Assembly (NCBI RefSeq): GCF_019925205.1 | Contig: NC_083565.1 | Span: forward strand, 29,540,241 to 29,604,240 | Source of the DNA: Metopolophium dirhodum | Taxonomy: Eukaryota; Arthropoda; Insecta; Hemiptera; Aphididae | Reading direction: 5' to 3' | Length of the DNA: 64,000 nucleotides | Shown here: one piece after another, positions 39,437 through 53,175 of the stretch | Numbering within the stretch: the stretch's first letter is position 1 | Layout: every line of letters starts with the position of its first letter | Translations under genes and position numbers: made by a program | The notes under the pieces: model-generated | Told to the model about the DNA's origin: nothing | Seen by the model: only the letters and a program-made list of their open reading frames with translations | Database searches by the model: none

Positions 39437-42400
39437 TAAAATATTTGGCTAGAGGTTAAATCCTAAAAAAAAAATTGAAGGAGGGTGTAGGCGCCCGCAG
39501 GCAAATGCATTTTAAAAAACAAAAAAAAAAAAATGTTGGAAAAATTTTACAGAAGAAAAATACAATTCATAGTTCAAACTAAAATGCCCATATTCTTAAA
39601 AAGAAAAAACTATTTAAAATATTTATTTCATTAAACAAGGAATATTCAAGAGGTACCCCAGATTGTCAATGTTTAAATTGAAGGAGGGTGTTGGCGCCCG
39701 CAGGCAAATGCATTTTAGGAAACCAAAAAAAAATTTTGAAAAATTTAACTGTAGGACTCTACATTACAAAGTACAAACTAAAATGACCAGAATCTTAAAC
39801 AGCAAAAACTATTTAAAATATTTATTTCATTAAACAAGGATTATTCAAGAGGAACCCCAGATTGTCAATTTTTAAAGTATTTGGCTAGAGGTTAAATCCT
39901 AAAAAAGAAATTGAAGGAGGGTGTTGGCGCCCGCAGGCAAATGCATTTTAAAAAACAAAAAAAAAAAAAATTTTGAAAAAATTTTACAGAAGAAAAATAC
40001 AATTCAAAGTTCAAACTAAAATGCCCATATTCTTAAAAAGAAAAAACTATTTAAAATATTTATTTCATTAAACAAGGATTATTCAAGAGGTACCCCAGAT
40101 TGTCAATGTTTAAAATATTTGGCTAGAGGTTAAATCCTAAAAAAAAAATTGAAGGAGGGTGTTGGCGCCCGCAGGCAAATGCATTTTAAAAAACAAAAAA
40201 AAAAAATGTTGAAAAAATTTTACAGAAGAAAAATACAATTCATAGTTCAAACTAAAATGCCCAGAATCTTAAACAGAAAAAAGTATTTAAAATATTTATT
40301 TCATTAAACAAGGATTATTCAAGAGGTACCCCAGATTGTCAATGTTTAAAATATTTGGCTAGAGGTTAAATCCTAAAAAAAAAATTGAAGGAGGGTGTTG
40401 GCGCCCGCAGGCAAATGCATTTTAAAAAACAAAAAAAAAAAAATTTGGAAAAAATTTTACAGAAGAAAAATACTATTCAAAGTTCAAACTAAAATGCCCA
40501 TATTCTTAAAAAGAAAAAAGTATTTAAAATATTTATTTCATTAAACAAGGATTATTCAAGAGGAACCCCAGATTGTCAATTTTTAAAATATTTGGCTAGA
40601 GGTTAAATCCTAAAAAAGAAATTGAAGGAGGGTGTTGGCGCCCGCAGGCAAATGCATTTTAAAAAACAAAAAAAAAAAAATTTTGAAAAAATTTTACAGA
40701 AGAAAAATACAATTCAAAGTTCAAACTAAAATGCCCATATTCTTAAAAAGAAAAAACTATTTAAAATATTTATTTCATTAAACAAGGAATATTCAAGAGG
40801 TACCCCAGATTGTCAATGTTTAAATTGAAGGAGGGTGTTGGCGCCCGCAGGCAAATGCATTTTAGGAAACCAAAAAAAAATTTTGAAAAATTTAACTGTA
40901 GGACTCTACATTACAAAGTACAAACTAAAATGACCAGAATCTTAAACAGCAAAAACTATTTAAAATATTTATTTCATTAAACAAGGATTATTCAAGAGGA
41001 ACCCCAGATTGTCAATTTTTAAAGTATTTGGCTAGAGGTTAAATCCTAAAAAAGAAATTGAAGGAGGGTGTTGGCGCCCGCAGGCAAATGCATTTTAAAA
41101 AACAAAAAAAAAAAAATTTTGAAAAAATTTTACAGAAGAAAAATACAATTCAAAGTTCAAACTAAAATGCCCATATTCTTAAAAAGAAAAAACTATTTAA
41201 AATATTTATTTCATTAAACAAGGATTATTCAAGAGGTACCCCAGATTGTCAATGTTTAAAATATTTGGCTAGAGGTTAAATCCTAAAAAAAAAATTGAAG
41301 GAGGGTGTTGGCGCCCGCAGGCAAATGCATTTTAAAAAACAAAAAAAAAAAATGTTGAAAAAATTTTACTGAAGAAAAATACAATTCATAGTTCAAACTA
41401 AAATGCCCAGAATCTTAAACAGAAAAAAGTATTTAAAATATTTATTTCATTAAACAAGGATTATTCAAGAGGTACCCCAGATTGTCAATGTTTAAAATAT
41501 TTGGCTAGAGGTTAAATCCTAAAAAAAAAATTGAAGGAGGGTGTTGGCGCCCGCAGGCAAATGCATTTTAAAAAACAAAAAAAAAAAATGTTGAAAAAAT
41601 TTTACAGAAGAAAAATACAATTCATAGTTCAAACTAAAATGCCCATATTCTTAAAAAGAAAAAACTATTTAAAATATTTATTTCATTAAACAAGGATTAT
41701 TCAAGAGGAACCCCAGATTGTCAATGTTTAATATATTTAGCTAGAGGTTAAATCCTAAAAAAGTAATTGAAGGAGGATGTTGGCGCCCGCATGCAAATGC
41801 ATTTTAAAAAACAAAAAAAAAAAAATGTTGGAAAAATTTTACAGAAGAAAAATACAATTCATAGTTCAAACTAAAATGCCCATATTCTTAAAAAGAAAAA
41901 ACTATTTAAAATATTTATTTCATTAAACAAGGAATATTCAAGAGGTACCCCAGATTGTCAATGTTTAAATTGAAGGAGGGTGTTGGCGCCCGCAGGCAAA
42001 TGCATTTTAGGAAACCAAAAAAAAATTTTGAAAAATTTAACTGTAGAACTCTACATTACAAAGTACAAACTAAAATGACCAGAATCTTAAACAGCAAAAA
42101 CTATTTAAAATATTTATTTCATTAAACAAGGATTATTCAAGAGGAACCCCAGATTGTCAATTTTTAAAGTATTTGGCTAGAGGTTAAATCCTAAAAAAGA
42201 AATTGAAGGAGGGTGTTGGCGCCCGCAGGCAAATGCATTTTAAAAAACAAAAAAAAAAAAATTTTGAAAAAATTTTACAGAAGAAAAATACAATTCAAAG
42301 TTCAAACTAAAATGCCCATATTCTTAAAAAGAAAAAACTATTTAAAATATTTATTTCATTAAACAAGGATTATTCAAGAGGTACCCCAGATTGTCAATGT

Positions 42401-44272
42401 TTAAAATATTTGGCTAGAGGTTAAATCCTAAAAAAAAAATTGAAGGAGGGTGTTGGCGCCCGCAGGCAAATACATTTTAAAAAACAAAAAAAAAAAATGT
42501 TGAAAAAATTTTACAGAAGAAAAATACAATTCATAGTTCAAACTAAAATGCCCAGAATCTTAAACAGAAAAAAGTATTTAAAATATTTATTTCATTAAAC
42601 AAGGATTATTCAAGAGGTACCCCAGATTGTCAATGTTTAAAATATTTGGCTAGAGGTTAAATCCTAAAAAAAAAATTGAAGGAGGGTGTTGGCGCCCGCA
42701 GGCAAATGCATTTTAAAAAACAAAAAAAAAAAAATTTGGAAAAAATTTTACAGAAGAAAAATACTATTCAAAGTTCAAACTAAAATGCCCATATTCTTAA
42801 AAAGAAAAAAGTATTTAAAATATTTATTTCATTAAACAAGGATTATTCAAGAGGAACCCCAGATTGTCAATTTTTAAAATATTTGGCTAGAGGTTAAATC
42901 CTAAAAAAGAAATTGAAGGAGGGTGTTGGCGCCCGCAGGCAAATGCATTTTAAAAAACAAAAAAAAAAAAATTTTGAAAAAATTTTACAGAAGAAAAATA
43001 CAATTCAAAGTTCAAACTAAAATGCCCATATTCTTAAAAAGAAAAAACTATTTAAAATATTTATTTCATTAAACAAGGAATATTCAAGAGGTACCCCAGA
43101 TTGTCAATGTTTAAATTGAAGGAGGGTGTTGGCGCCCGCAGGCAAATGCATTTTAGGAAACCAAAAAAAAATTTTGAAAAATTTAACTGTAGGACTCTAC
43201 ATTACAAAGTACAAACTAAAATGACCAGAATCTTAAACAGCAAAAACTATTTAAAATATTTATTTCATTAAACAAGGATTATTCAAGAGGAACCCCAGAT
43301 TGTCAATTTTTAAAGTATTTGGCTAGAGGTTAAATCCTAAAAAAGAAATTGAAGGAGGGTGTTGGCGCCCGCAGGCAAATGCATTTTAAAAAACAAAAAA
43401 AAAAAAATTTTGAAAAAATTTTACAGAAGAAAAATACAATTCAAAGTTCAAACTAAAATGCCCATATTCTTAAAAAGAAAAAACTATTTAAAATATTTAT
43501 TTCATTAAACAAGGATTATTCAAGAGGTACCCCAGATTGTCAATGTTTAAAATATTTGGCTAGAGGTTAAATCCTAAAAAAAAAATTGAAGGAGGTTGTT
43601 GGCGCCCGCAGGCAAATGCATTTTAAAAAACAAAAAAAAAAAATGTTGAAAAAATTTTACTGAAGAAAAATACAATTCATAGTTCAAACTAAAATGCCCA
43701 GAATCTTAAACAGAAAAAAGTATTTAAAATATTTATTTCATTAAACAAGGATTATTCAAGAGGTACCCCAGATTGTCAATGTTTAAAATATTTGGCTAGA
43801 GGTTAAATCCTAAAAAAAAAATTGAAGGAGGGTGTTGGCGCCCGCAGGCAAATGCATTTTAAAAAACAAAAAAAAAAAATGTTGAAAAAATTTTACAGAA
43901 GAAAAATACAATTCATAGTTCAAACTAAAATGCCCATATTCTTAAAAAGAAAAAACTATTTAAAATATTTATTTCATTAAACAAGGATTATTCAAGAGGT
44001 ACCCCAGATTGTCAATGTTTAAAATATTTGGCTAGAGGTTAAATCCTAAAAAAAAAATTGAAGGAGGGTGTAGGCGCCCGCAGGCAAATGCATTTTAAAA
44101 AACAAAAAAAAAAAATGTTGGAAAAATTTTACAGAAGAAAAATACAATTCATAGTTCAAACTAAAATGCCCATATTCTTAAAAAGAAAAAACTATTTAAA
44201 ATATTTATTTCATTAAACAAGGAATATTCAAGAGGTACCCCAGATTGTCAATGTTTAAATTGAAGGAGGGTG
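39437..44272. repeat. Satellite domain 2: pentameric higher-order repeat, about 1,146 bp
   Basis: No C tails occur here. The marker 'gtcaatttttaaag' recurs at 39864, 41011, 42156 and 43302 (spacing 1147, 1145, 1146). Box positions 39487, 39691, 39924, 40162, 40398 and 40635 show a unit of one short and four long monomers. A second layer alternates: 'tactattcaaag' occurs at 40471 and 42762 (2,291 bp), and 'ttttactgaag' near 41368 and 43660 (2,292 bp), so odd and even units differ. The box variant 'gtgtaggcgcc' near 39488 and 44071 is four units apart (4,583 bp). This is the cleanest higher-order repeat in the window. Confidence 0.9.
41690..41810. repeat. Conversion-like patch inside the 1,146-bp repeat
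   Basis: At this position the pentamer should carry the 'taggtaccccag ... ggctagagg ... gtgtaggcgcc' tail seen at its counterparts. Instead it carries 'gaggaaccccag', 'tagctagagg', 'aaaaaagtaattg' and the 'ggaggatgttggcgcccgca' + 'tgc' box typical of domain 1 (35233 and 38807). Sequence on both sides returns to the domain 2 pattern. This looks like a short copy from domain 1, by gene conversion or a double exchange. Confidence 0.65.
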
Positions 44273-46371
44273 TTGGCGCCCGCAGGCAAATGCATTTTAG
44301 GAAACCAAAAAAAAATTTTGAAAAAATTTAACTGTAGGACTAAACATCACAAAGTACAAACTAAAATGTCCAGAATCCTAATAAGAAAAAACTATTCAAA
44401 ATATTTAGTTCATTAAGAATGATTATTCATAGGGCACCAAATTATCACTTTTCAAGTCAATACAAAATAATCAATTAGAGTTACATTACTAAAAAAAAAA
44501 TTGAAGGAGAGTGTTGGCGCTCGCAGGCAAATGCATTTTAGGAAACCAAAAAAAAATTTTGAAAAAATTTAACTGTAGGACTCTACATTACAAAGTACAA
44601 ACTAAAATGCCCAGAATCTTAAACAGAAAAAAGTATTAAAAATATTTATTTCATTAAACAAGGATTATTCAAGAGGTACCCCAGATTGTCAATGTTTAAA
44701 ATATTTGGCTAGAGGTTAAATCCTAAAAAAAAAATTGAAGGAGGGTGTTGGCGCCCGCAGGCAAATGCATTTTAAAAAACAAAAAAAAAAAAAATTTGGA
44801 AAAAATTTTACAGAAGAAAAATACAATTTAAAGTTCAAACTAAAATGCCCATATTCTTAAAAAGAAAAAACTATTTAAAATATTTATTTCATTAAACAAG
44901 GATTATTCAAGAGGTACCCCAGATTGTCAATGTTTAAAATATTTGGCTAGAGGTTAAATCCTAAAAAAAAAATTGAAGGAGGGTGTTGGCGCCCGTAGGC
45001 AAATGCATTTTAAAAAACAAAAAAAAAAAAATGTTGGAAAAATTTTACAGAAGAAAAATACAATTCATAGTTCAAACTAAAATGCCCATATTCTTAAAAA
45101 GAAAAAACTATTTAAAATATTTATTTCATTAAACAAGGATTATTCAAGAGGTACCCCAGATTGTCAATGTTTAAAATATTTGGCTAGTGGTTAAATCCTA
45201 AAAAAGAAATTGAAGGAGGGTGTTGGCGCCCGCAGGCAAATGCATTTTAGGAAACCAAAAAAAAAATATTGAAAAAATTTAACTGTAGGACTCTACATTA
45301 CAAAGTACAAACTAAAATGCCCAGAATCTTAAACAGAAAAAAGTATTTAAAATATTTATTTCATTAAACAAGGATTATTCAAGAGGTACCCCAGATTGTC
45401 AATGTTTAAAATATTTGGCTAGAGGTTAAATCCTAAAAAAAAAAATTGAAGGAGGGTGTTGGCGCCCGCAGGTAAATGCATTTTAAAAAACAAAAAAAAA
45501 AAAATGTTGAAAAAATTTTACAGAAGAAAAATACAATTCATAGTTCAAACTAAAATGCCCATATTCTTAAAAAGAAAAAACTATTTAAAATATTTATTTC
45601 ATTAAACAAGGAATATTCAAGAGGTACCCCAGATTGTCAATGTTTAAATTGAAGGAGGGTGTTGGCGCCCGCAGGCAAATGCAATTTAGGAAACCAAAAA
45701 AAAATTTTGAAAAAATTTAACTGTAGGACTAAACATCACAAAGTACAAACTAAAATGTCCAGAATCCTAATAAGAAAAAACTATTCAAAATATTTAGTTC
45801 ATTAAAGAATGATTATTCATAGGGCACCAAATTAACAATTTTCAAGTCAATACAAAATAATCAATTAGAGTTACATTACTAAAAAAAAAAATTGAAGGAG
45901 AGTGTTGGCGCACGCAGGCAAATGCATTTTAGGAAACCAAAAAAAAATTTTGAAAAAATTTAACTGTAGGACTCTACATTACAAAGTACAAACTAAAATG
46001 CCCAGAATCTTAAACAGAAAAAAGTATTTAAAATATTTATTTCATTAAACAAGGATTATTCAAGAGGTACCCCAGATTGTCAATGTTTAAAATATTTAGC
46101 TAGAGGTTAAATCCTAAAAAAGAAATTGAAGGAGGGTGTTGGCGCCCGCAGGCAAATGCATTTTAAAAAACAAAAAAAAAAAATGTTGGAAAAATTTTAC
46201 AGAAGAAAAATACAATTCAAAGTTCAAACTAAAATGCCCATATTCTTATAAAGAAAAAACTATTTAAAATATTTATTTCATAACACAAGGATTATTCAAG
46301 AGGTACCCCAGATTGTCAATGTTTAAAATATTTGGCTAGAGGTTAAATCCTAAAAAAAAAATTGAAGGAGG

Positions 46372-46845
46372 GTGTTGGCGCCCGCAGGCAAATGCATTTT
46401 AGGAAACCAAAAAAAAATTTTGAAAAAATTTAACTGTAGGACTCTACATTACAAAGTACAAACTAAAATGCCCAGAATCCTAAACGGAAAAAACTGTTCA
46501 AAATATTTAGTTCATTTAAGAATTCATAGGGCACCAAGTTATCAATTTTCATCAATACAAAATATTCAACTAGAGTTACATTACTAAAAAAAAAAAATTG
46601 AAGGAGGGTGTTGTTGGCGCCCGCAGGCAAATGCATTTTAAAAACAAAAAAAAATAATTTTGAAAAAATTTGGAAAAAATTTTACAGAAGAAAAATACAA
46701 TTCAAAGTTCAAACTAAAATGCCCATATTCTTAAACTTAAAAACCATTTAAAATATTTAGTTCATTAAAGATAAGGATTATTCAAGGGTACCTGATTGTC
46801 AATATTTAAAAAATTTGGCTAGAGGTTAAATCCTAAAAAAGAAAT
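46372..46845 (+). repeat. Diverged monomer pair D1-D2, copy 1
   Basis: D1 is a C-like monomer with 'ttcatttaagaattcatagg', 'caccaagttatc' and 'atattcaactagagttac', and its box is extended to 'gtgttgttggcgcc'. D2 has a duplicated 'aaaaaatttggaaaaaatttt' tract, 'cttaaacttaaaaaccattt' and 'caagggtacctgattg'. A 71-codon plus-strand frame (46372-46587) is incidental. The same ordered pair returns at 53,635. Confidence 0.8.
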
Positions 46846-47584
46846 TGAAGGAGGGTGTTGGCGCCCGCAGGCAAATGCATTTTAAAAAACAAAAAAAAAA
46901 AAATTTGGAAAAAGTTTTACAGAAGAAAAATACAATTCAAAGTTCAAACTAAAATGCCCATATTCTTAAAAAGAAAAAACTATTTAAAATATTTATTTCA
47001 TTAAACAAGGATTATTCAAGAGGTACCCCAGATTGTCAATGTTTAAAATATTTGGCTAGAGGTTAAATCCTAAAAAAAAAATTGAAGGAGGGTGTTGGTG
47101 CCCGCAGGCAAATGCATTTTAAAAAACAAAAAAAAAAAAATGTTGAAAAAATTTTACAGAAGAAAAATACAATTCATAGTTCAAACTAAAATGCCCAGAA
47201 TCTTAAACAGAAAAAAGTATTTAAAATATTTATTTCATTAAATAAGGATTATTCAAGAGGTACCCCAGATTGTCAATGTTTAAAATATTTGGCTAGAGGT
47301 TAAATCCTAAAAAAAAAATTGAAGGAGGGTGTTGGCGCCCGCAGGCAAATGCATTTTAAAAAACAAAAAAAAAAAATGTTGATAAAATTTTACAGAAGAA
47401 AAATACAATTCATAGTTCAAACTAAAATGCCCATATTCTTAAAAAGAAAAAACTATTTAAAATATTTATTTCATTAAACAAGGATTATTCAAGAGGTACC
47501 CCAGATTGTCAATGTTTAAAATATTTGGCTAGAGGTTAAATCCTAAAAAAAAAATTGAAGGAGGGTGTTGGCGCCCGCAGGCAA

Positions 47585-50500
47585 ATGCATTTTAAAAAAC
47601 AAAAAAAAAAATGTTGAAAAAATTTTACAGAAGAAAAATACAATTCATAGTTCAAACTAAAATGCCCATATTCTTAAACAGAAAAAAGTATTTAAAATAT
47701 TTATTTCATTAAACAAGGATTATTCAAGAGGTACCCCAGATTGTCAATGTTTAAAATATTTGGCTAGAGGTTAAATCCTAAAAAAAAAATTGAAGGAGGG
47801 TGTTGGCGCCCGCAGGCAAATGCATTTTAAAAAACAAAAAAAAAAAATGTTGATAAAATTTTACAGAAGAAAAATACAATTCATAGTTCAAACTAAAATG
47901 CCCATATTCTTAAAAAGAAAAAACTATTTAAAATATTTATTTCATTAAACAAGGATTATTCAAGAGGTACCCCAGATTGTCAATGTTTAAAATATTTGGC
48001 TAGTGGTTAAATCCTAAAAAAGAAATTGAAGGAGGGTGTTGGCGCCCGCAGGCAAATGCATTTTAGGAAACCAAAAAAAAATATTGAAAAAATTTTACAG
48101 AAGAAAAATACAATTCATAGTTCAAACTAAAATGCCCATATTCTTAAAAAGAAAAAACTATTTAAAATATTTATTTCATTAAACAAGGAATATTCAAGAG
48201 GTACCCCAGATTGTCAATGTTTAAATTGAAGGAGGGTGTTGGCGCCCGCAGGCAAATGCAATTTAGGAAACCAAAAAAAAATTTTGAAAAAATTTAACTG
48301 TAGGACTAAACATCACAAAGTACAAACTAAAATGTCCAGAATCCTAATAAGAAAAAACTATTCAAAATATTTAGTTCATTAAAGAATGATTATTCATAGG
48401 GCACCAAATTAACAATTTTCAAGTCAATACAAAATAATCAATTAGAGTTACATTACTAAAAAAAAAATTGAAGGAGAGTGTTGGCGCACGCAGGCAAATG
48501 CATTTTAGGAAACCAAAAAAAAATTTTGAAAAATTTTAACTGTAGGACTCTACATTACAAAGTACAAACTAAAATGCCCAGAATCTTAAACAGAAAAAAG
48601 TATTAAAAATATTTATTTCATTAAACAAGGATTATTCAAGAGGTACCCCAGATTGTCAATGTTTAAAATATTTGGCTAGAGGTTAAATCCTAAAAAAAAA
48701 AATTGAAGGAGGGTGTTGGCGCCCGCAGGCAAATGCATTTTAGGAAACCAAAAAAAAATTTTGAAAAAATTTTACAGAAGAAAAATACAATTCATAGTTC
48801 AAACTAAAATGCCCAGAATCTTAAACAGAAAAAAGTATTTAAAATATTTATTTCATTAAACAAGGATTATTCAAGAGGTACCCCAGATTGTCAATGTTTA
48901 AAATATTTAGCTAGAGGTTAAATCCTAAAAAAGAAATTGAAGGAGGGTGTTGGCGCCCGCAGGCAAATGCATTTTAAAAAACAAAAAAAAAAAATGTTGG
49001 AAAAATTTTACAGAAGAAAAATACAATTCAAAGTTCAAACTAAAATGCCCATATTCTTATAAAGAAAAAACTATTTAAAATATTTATTTCATAACACAAG
49101 GATTATTCAAGAGGTACCCCAGATTGTCAATGTTTAAAATATTTGGCTAGAGGTTAAATCCTAAAAAAAAAATTGAAGGAGGGTGTTGGCGCCCGCAGGC
49201 AAATGCATTTTAGGAAACCAAAAAAAAATTTTGAAAAAATTTAACTGTAGGACTCTACATTACAAAGTACAAACTAAAATGCCCAGAATCCTAAACAGAA
49301 AAAAGTATTTAAAATATTTATCTCATTAAACAAGGATTATTCAAGAGGTACCCCAGATTGTCAATGTTTAAAATATTTGGCTAGAGGTTAAATCCTAAAA
49401 AAAAAATTGAAGGAGGGTGTTGGCGCCCGCAGGCAAATGCATTTTAAAAAACAAAAAAAAAAAAATTTTGAAAAAATTTTACAGAAGAAAAATACAATTC
49501 ATAGTTCAAACTAAAATGCCCAGAATCTTAAACAGAAAAAAGTATTTAAAATATTTATTTCATTAAACAAGGATTATTCAAGAGGTACCCCAGATTGTCA
49601 ATGTTTAAAATATTTGGCTAGAGGTTAAATCCTAAAAAAAAAATTGAAGGAGGGTGTTGGCGCCCGCAGGCAAATGCATTTTAAAAAACAAAAAAAAAAA
49701 ATGTTGATTAAATTTTACAGAAGAAAAATACAATTCATAGTTCAAACTAAAATGCCCATATTCTTAAAAAGAAAAAACTATTTAAAATATTTATTTCATT
49801 AAACAAGGATTATTCAAGAGGTACCCCAGATTGTCAATGTTTAAAATATTTGGCTAGTGGTTAAATCCTAAAAAAGAAATTGAAGGAGGGTGTTGGCGCC
49901 CGCAGGCAAATGCATTTTAGGAAACCAAAAAAAAATATTGAAAAAATTTAACTGTAGGACTCTACATTACAAAGTACAAACTAAAATGCCCAGAATCTTA
50001 AACAGAAAAAAGTATTTAAAATATTTATTTCATTAAACAAGGATTATTCAAGAGGTACCCCAGATTGTCAATGTTTAAAATATTTGGCTAGAGGTTAAAT
50101 CCTAAAAAAAAAATTGAAGGAGGGTGTTGGCGCCCGCAGGCAAATGCATTTTAAAAAACAAAAAAAAAAATGTTGAAAAAATTTTACAGAAGAAAAATAC
50201 AATTCATAGTTCAAACTAAAATGCCCATATTCTTAAAAAGAAAAAACTATTTAAAATATTTATTTCATTAAACAAGGATTATTCAAGAGGTACCCCAGAT
50301 TGTCAATGTTTAAAATATTTGGCTAGAGGTTAAATCCTAAAAAAAAAATTGAAGGAGGGTGTTGGCGCCCGCAGGCAAATGCATTTTAAAAAACAAAAAA
50401 AAAAATGTTGAAAAAATTTTACAGAAGAAAAATACAATTCATAGTTCAAACTAAAATGCCCATATTCTTAAACAGAAAAAAGTATTTAAAATATTTATTT

Positions 50501-53175
50501 CATTAAACAAGGATTATTCAAGAGGTACCCCAGATTGTCAATGTTTAAAATATTTGGCTAGAGGTTAAATCCTAAAAAAAAAATTGAAGGAGGGTGTTGG
50601 CGCCCGCAGGCAAATGCATTTTAAAAAACAAAAAAAAAAAAATGTTGATAAAATTTTACAGAAGAAAAATACAATTCATAGTTCAAACTAAAATGCCCAT
50701 ATTCTTAAAAAGAAAAAACTATTTAAAATATTTATTTCATTAAACAAGGATTATTCAAGAGGTACCCCAGATTGTCAATGTTTAAAATATTTGGCTAGTG
50801 GTTAAATCCTAAAAAAGAAATTGAAGGAGGGTGTTGGCGCCCGCAGGCAAATGCATTTTAGGAAACCAAAAAAAAATATTGAAAAAATTTTACAGAAGAA
50901 AAATACAATTCATAGTTCAAACTAAAATGCCCATATTCTTAAAAAGAAAAAACTATTTAAAATATTTATTTCATTAAACAAGGAATATTCAAGAGGTACC
51001 CCAGATTGTCAATGTTTAAATTGAAGGAGGGTGTTGGCGCCCGCAGGCAAATGCAATTTAGGAAACCAAAAAAAAATTTTGAAAAAATTTAACTGTAGGA
51101 CTAAACATCACAAAGTACAAACTAAAATGTCCAGAATCCTAATAAGAAAAAACTATTCAAAATATTTAGTTCATTAAAGAATGATTATTCATAGGGCACC
51201 AAATTAACAATTTTCAAGTCAATACAAAATAATCAATTAGAGTTACATTACTAAAAAAAAAATTGAAGGAGAGTGTTGGCGCACGCAGGCAAATGCATTT
51301 TAGGAAACCAAAAAAAAATTTTGAAAAAAATTTAACTGTAGGACTCTACATTACAAAGTACAAACTAAAATGCCCAGAATCTTAAACAGAAAAAAGTATT
51401 AAAAATATTTATTTCATTAAACAAGGATTATTCAAGAGGTACCCCAGATTGTCAATGTTTAAAATATTTGGCTAGAGGTTAAATCCTAAAAAAAAAAATT
51501 GAAGGAGGGTGTTGGCGCCCGCAGGCAAATGCATTTTAGGAAACCAAAAAAAAATTTTGAAAAAATTTAACTGTAGGACTCTACATTACAAAGTACAAAC
51601 TAAAATGCCCAGAATCTTAAACAGAAAAAAGTATTTAAAATATTTATTTCATTAAACAAGGATTATTCAAGAGGTACCCCAGATTGTCAATGTTTAAAAT
51701 ATTTAGCTAGAGGTTAAATCCTAAAAAAGAAATTGAAGGAGGGTGTTGGCGCCCGCAGGCAAATGCATTTTAAAAAACAAAAAAAAAAAATGTTGGAAAA
51801 ATTTTACAGAAGAAAAATACAATTCAAAGTTCAAACTAAAATGCCCATATTCTTATAAAGAAAAAACTATTTAAAATATTTATTTCATAACACAAGGATT
51901 ATTCAAGAGGTACCCCAGATTGTCAATGTTTAAAATATTTGGCTAGAGGTTAAATCCTAAAAAAAAAATTGAAGGAGGGTGTTGGCGCCCGCAGGCAAAT
52001 GCATTTTAGGAAACCAAAAAAAAATTTTGAAAAAATTTAACTGTAGGACTCTACATTACAAAGTACAAACTAAAATGCCCAGAATCCTAAACAGAAAAAA
52101 GTATTTAAAATATTTATTTCATTAAACAAGGATTATTCAAGAGGTACCCCAGATTGTCAATGTTTAAAATATTTGGCTAGAGGTTAAATCCTAAAAAAAA
52201 AATTGAAGGAGGGTGTTGGCGCCCGCAGGCAAATGCATTTTAAAAAACAAAAAAAAAAAAATTTTGAAAAAATTTTACAGAAGAAAAATACAATTCATAG
52301 TTCAAACTAAAATGCCCAGAATCTTAAACAGAAAAAAGTATTTAAAATATTTATTTCATTAAACAAGGATTATTCAAGAGGTACCCCAGATTGTCAATGT
52401 TTAAAATATTTGGCTAGAGGTTAAATCCTAAAAAAAAAATTGAAGGAGGGTGTTGGCGCCCGCAGGCAAATGCATTTTAAAAAACAAAAAAAAAAAATGT
52501 TGATAAAATTTTACAGAAGAAAAATACAATTCATAGTTCAAACTAAAATGCCCATATTCTTAAAAAGAAAAAACTATTTAAAATATTTATTTCATTAAAC
52601 AAGGATTATTCAAGAGGTACCCCAGATTGTCAATGTTTAAAATATTTGGCTAGTGGTTAAATCCTAAAAAAGAAATTGAAGGAGGGTGTTGGCGCCCGCA
52701 GGCAAATGCATTTTAGGAAACCAAAAAAAAATATTGAAAAAATTTAACTGTAGGACTCTACATTACAAAGTACAAACTAAAATGCCCAGAATCTTAAACA
52801 GAAAAAAGTATTTAAAATATTTATTTCATTAAACAAGGATTATTCAAGAGGTACCCCAGATTGTCAATGTTTAAAATATTTGGCTAGAGGTTAAATCCTA
52901 AAAAAAAAATTGAAGGAGGGTGTTGGCGCCCGCAGGCAAATGCATTTTAAAAAACAAAAAAAAAAATGTTGAAAAAATTTTACAGAAGAAAAATACAATT
53001 CATAGTTCAAACTAAAATGCCCATATTCTTAAAAAGAAAAAACTATTTAAAATATTTATTTCATTAAACAAGGATTATTCAAGAGGTACCCCAGATTGTC
53101 AATGTTTAAAATATTTGGCTAGAGGTTAAATCCTAAAAAAAAAATTGAAGGAGGGTGTTGGCGCCCGCAGGCAAA
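47585..53175. repeat. Tandem duplication of about 2,795 bp in domain 3
   Basis: Private variants repeat at 2,795-2,800 bp: the hybrid 'catattcttaaacagaaaa' near 47667 and 50462; 'gttgataaaatt' near 47852 and 50647; the A/B hybrid head 'atattgaaaaaattttac' at 48081 and 50876; 'gcgcacgcagg' at 48484 and 51279; 'taacacaagg' at 49092 and 51888. Copies diverge a little ('gttgattaaa' near 49,700 against 'gttgataaaa' near 52,500), so it may be older than the domain 1 duplications. Confidence 0.8.

Noticed and set aside
46372..46587. 71-codon frame in D1, with a 67-codon relative at 53635-53838
   Set aside because: Satellite sequence read through the box and A head. The two copies end differently because of a small indel, so the frame is not maintained.
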